From assembly GCA_963724385.1 (NCBI GenBank), contig CAVRUJ010000001.1:496001-560000 (forward strand): DNA of 64,000 nucleotides. Reading direction: 5' to 3'. The first letter of the stretch is position 1; every line of letters starts with the position of its first letter. A program made the translations under genes and the position numbers. This document shows, piece after piece, positions 62,404 through 64,000 of the stretch. Source of the stretch: DASXQK01 sp963724385. Lineage in GTDB: Bacteria; Pseudomonadota; Alphaproteobacteria; Dongiales; Dongiaceae. Under the pieces are notes generated by a model that made no database searches, was not told the DNA's origin, and was given only the letters and a program-made list of their open reading frames with translations.

Positions 62404-64000
62404 TTGAAAAGGAACGACAGGCTCATCGACGGCATTCGCCGCCGGAGCACCGAAATCGAGAATCACCTCATCGACGAATTGGCAGCCGGCTTGATCGGCC
62501 GACGGGAGTTCCTGCGCCACGGCGCCGTGCTCGGCATGTCGCTGCCGCTGCTGACGACGCTCGGGGGGGCGTTCGGCCTGTCCGCTGTCGCGGCAAAGCC
62601 CGCCATGGCGGCCATGGGCGGCACCATCAAGGTGGCGACCACCGTGCCCGCGGCTGCGATCGACCCGGTGACTATCGCCGATGGCGGCGGCCTCTTGATG
62701 CTGCAGCAGGTGGGCGAGTTCCTGTGCATCTCCGGTTCCGACCTGCGTCTCAGGCCCGCGCTTGCCGAAAGCTGGAAGCCGAACCAGGACGGCAGCGTCT
62801 GGACCTTCACGCTGCGCAAGGGCGTCAAGTTCCACAACGGAAAATCGATGTCGGCTGACGACGTGGTCGCGACCATCGAACGCCTAGCCGACCCGAAGAA
62901 TGCGTCCAACGCGCTCTCCGCCTTCGCCGGGGTGCTGTCCAAAGGCAACACCAAGAAGGTCGACGATAACACCGTCGCGTTCCAACTCGACGCGCCGAAC
63001 GGGAACTTCCCCTACTACGTCTCCTCGGACAACTACAACGCCATCATCCTGCCGGCCGACTATGCCGGCGATTTCGAGAAGAATTTCATCGCCACCGGCG
63101 CCTTCAAGCTGGAGAAATACACGCCCAAGGTCGGCGCCTCCTTCGTGCGGAACGACGATTACTGGGGTCCCAAGGCCTCGCCGGATCGCACCGAGTTCGC
63201 CTTCTACGCCGACATGGAGCCCCAGGTGCTGGCGCTCCAGGGCCATCAGGTCGACATCATCAACCAGCTTCCCGTGATCCAGGGCATGGCGCTGCTGAAC
63301 GACCCGACCGTCAACATCCTCAGCATCAAGTCCAGCGCCCACACCCAGGTCCACATGCGCTGCGACATGGCACCCTTCACCGACAAGCGGGTGCGCCGGG
63401 CGGTCGCGCTGTGCCTGGACCGTAAGAAGCTGATCCGAGGCCTCTTCCGCGGCCATTCGGACGTCGGCAACGACAGCCCCTTCGCGCCGGTTTTCCCGTC
63501 CACTGACAAGTCCGTCGGCCAACGCGAACGCGACATCGCCCAGGCCAAGCAGCTGTTGTCGGATGCCGGCTTCCCCAACGGCTTCACCGTCAAGCTGACG
63601 ACGGAGAAGTACATCGAGATCCCGGAATACTGCCAGGTCATCCAGCAGGCGGTGCGCGACGCCGGCATTACCATCGATCTCAACATCGAAAGCCAGGATG
63701 CCTATTACGGCAAGGCGGTGTTCGGCCAGTCCGACTGGTTGGATTCGATCCTCGCCGCCACGGACTACGGCCACCGGGGCGTGCCCAATGTCGTGTTGGC
63801 GGCGCCGCTCAAAAGCGACGGCACCTGGAACGCGGCCCACTTCAAGAACAAGGAATACGACGGCCTCGTCGGCCAGTATGTCGCGGCCCTCGACCTGCAG
63901 TCCCAGCGCGCGACGGCGGGCCAGATCCAGCGCCTCCTTCTGGACGAGACGCCGGTGATCTTCTCCTATTTCTACGACTTCCTGACGGCGACGACGAAGA
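62404..64000 (+). CDS. Peptide/opine ABC transporter substrate-binding protein, partial
   Basis: Open from a TTG at 62404 (GGGGAG 9-14 nt upstream) to the right edge, so only 532 residues are visible and the C-terminus is missing. The N-terminus has an unusual about 30-residue charged leader ('RNDRLIDGIRRRSTEIENHL') before a twin-arginine signal (GRREFLRHG, 32-40). The rest is an SBP_bac_5 fold ('LAESWKPNQDGSVWTFTLRKGVKFHNGKSMSADDVVATIERL'). This long leader and the 'RREFLRHGAVLGMS' pattern recur in a rhizobial peptide-binding subfamily. The promoter lies in the 545-nt gap shared with proX. Permease genes are expected just outside the window. Confidence 0.92.
   Translation, partial: MKRNDRLIDGIRRRSTEIENHLIDELAAGLIGRREFLRHGAVLGMSLPLLTTLGGAFGLSAVAAKPAMAAMGGTIKVATTVPAAAIDPVTIADGGGLLMLQQVGEFLCISGSDLRLRPALAESWKPNQDGSVWTFTLRKGVKFHNGKSMSADDVVATIERLADPKNASNALSAFAGVLSKGNTKKVDDNTVAFQLDAPNGNFPYYVSSDNYNAIILPADYAGDFEKNFIATGAFKLEKYTPKVGASFVRNDDYWGPKASPDRTEFAFYADMEPQVLALQGHQVDIINQLPVIQGMALLNDPTVNILSIKSSAHTQVHMRCDMAPFTDKRVRRAVALCLDRKKLIRGLFRGHSDVGNDSPFAPVFPSTDKSVGQRERDIAQAKQLLSDAGFPNGFTVKLTTEKYIEIPEYCQVIQQAVRDAGITIDLNIESQDAYYGKAVFGQSDWLDSILAATDYGHRGVPNVVLAAPLKSDGTWNAAHFKNKEYDGLVGQYVAALDLQSQRATAGQIQRLLLDETPVIFSYFYDFLTATTK

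Noticed and set aside
1..64000. tRNA, rRNA, CRISPR array, insertion sequence, phage or toxin-antitoxin genes
   Set aside because: I looked for these on both strands and saw no supporting sequence.

Overview
The window is 64 kb of GC-rich, densely packed DNA, with many 4-nt ATGA-type overlaps and almost no non-coding space. The gene families point to an alphaproteobacterium, most likely Hyphomicrobiales (Rhizobiales). Evidence for this is the MbfA-type ferritin/VIT1 iron exporter, a short DUF1127 protein, BluB under a cobalamin riboswitch, many Dpp/Pro-type ABC transporters, and one rhizobial-style intergenic palindromic element. I saw no rRNA, tRNA, CRISPR array, insertion sequence or phage gene. 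This placement is an inference from gene content, not from a marker gene.

Region 1 (1-12.2 kb) is a catabolic neighbourhood. It holds a CaiB-type CoA-transferase (cut by the window edge), a crotonase, a DUF1989 protein, a hot-dog thioesterase, a TfdA-like dioxygenase, an SDR coupled to a CntA-like Rieske oxygenase, a DUF1127 protein, a GcvA-type LysR regulator, HyuB/HyuA hydantoinase subunits, a polysaccharide-deacetylase-fold hydrolase and a second SDR. Together they suggest breakdown of a nitrogenous, probably N-methylated or betaine-like, compound. Region 2 (12.3-22.4 kb) has mbfA, divergent from a CocE/NonD hydrolase (frameshifted), a Tat-exported peptide-binding protein, DppBCDF-type transporter genes and an amidohydrolase, which together form an import-and-hydrolyse operon.

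Region 3 (22.4-26 kb) contains an MttB-family methyltransferase coupled to a small membrane protein, a cytochrome b561, and bluB behind a cobalamin riboswitch with a candidate terminator. Region 4 (26-35.8 kb) has an RND efflux operon with a MarR regulator and a 56-aa membrane peptide, then msrQ, a second TauD/TfdA dioxygenase, uppP, a Bcr/CflA transporter and a periplasmic SH3 protein. Region 5 (35.9-43.7 kb) has a DHA2 efflux pump and a three-gene set: a secreted TPR-CHAT protease-like protein (frameshifted), a periplasmic protein and a CHASE2-adenylate cyclase. This set is a candidate envelope signalling system.

Region 6 (44-49 kb) has a Spy-like protein, a 73-aa membrane protein behind a hairpin that masks its ribosome site, a dienelactone hydrolase and an EmrR-EmrA-EmrB-like efflux operon. 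Region 7 (49-62 kb) is a quaternary-amine island. A Rieske oxygenase and a choline-dehydrogenase-like GMC oxidoreductase are divergent from a GlxA/GbdR-type AraC regulator. Opposite lies a long minus-strand operon: proX, a 13-codon leader ORF, proV, a fused double-domain proW, an unknown 164-aa protein, an MBL hydrolase, a quinone reductase, an EamA transporter and the ferredoxin-NAD reductase likely to serve the oxygenase. A 21-nt-period direct repeat abuts the predicted proX promoter. The window ends inside another peptide-binding protein gene (62404 onward).

Both broken genes (CocE hydrolase and CHAT) carry one extra base at the same 11-mer, GAACTCGGGCC, so a sequencing artefact is a serious possibility.
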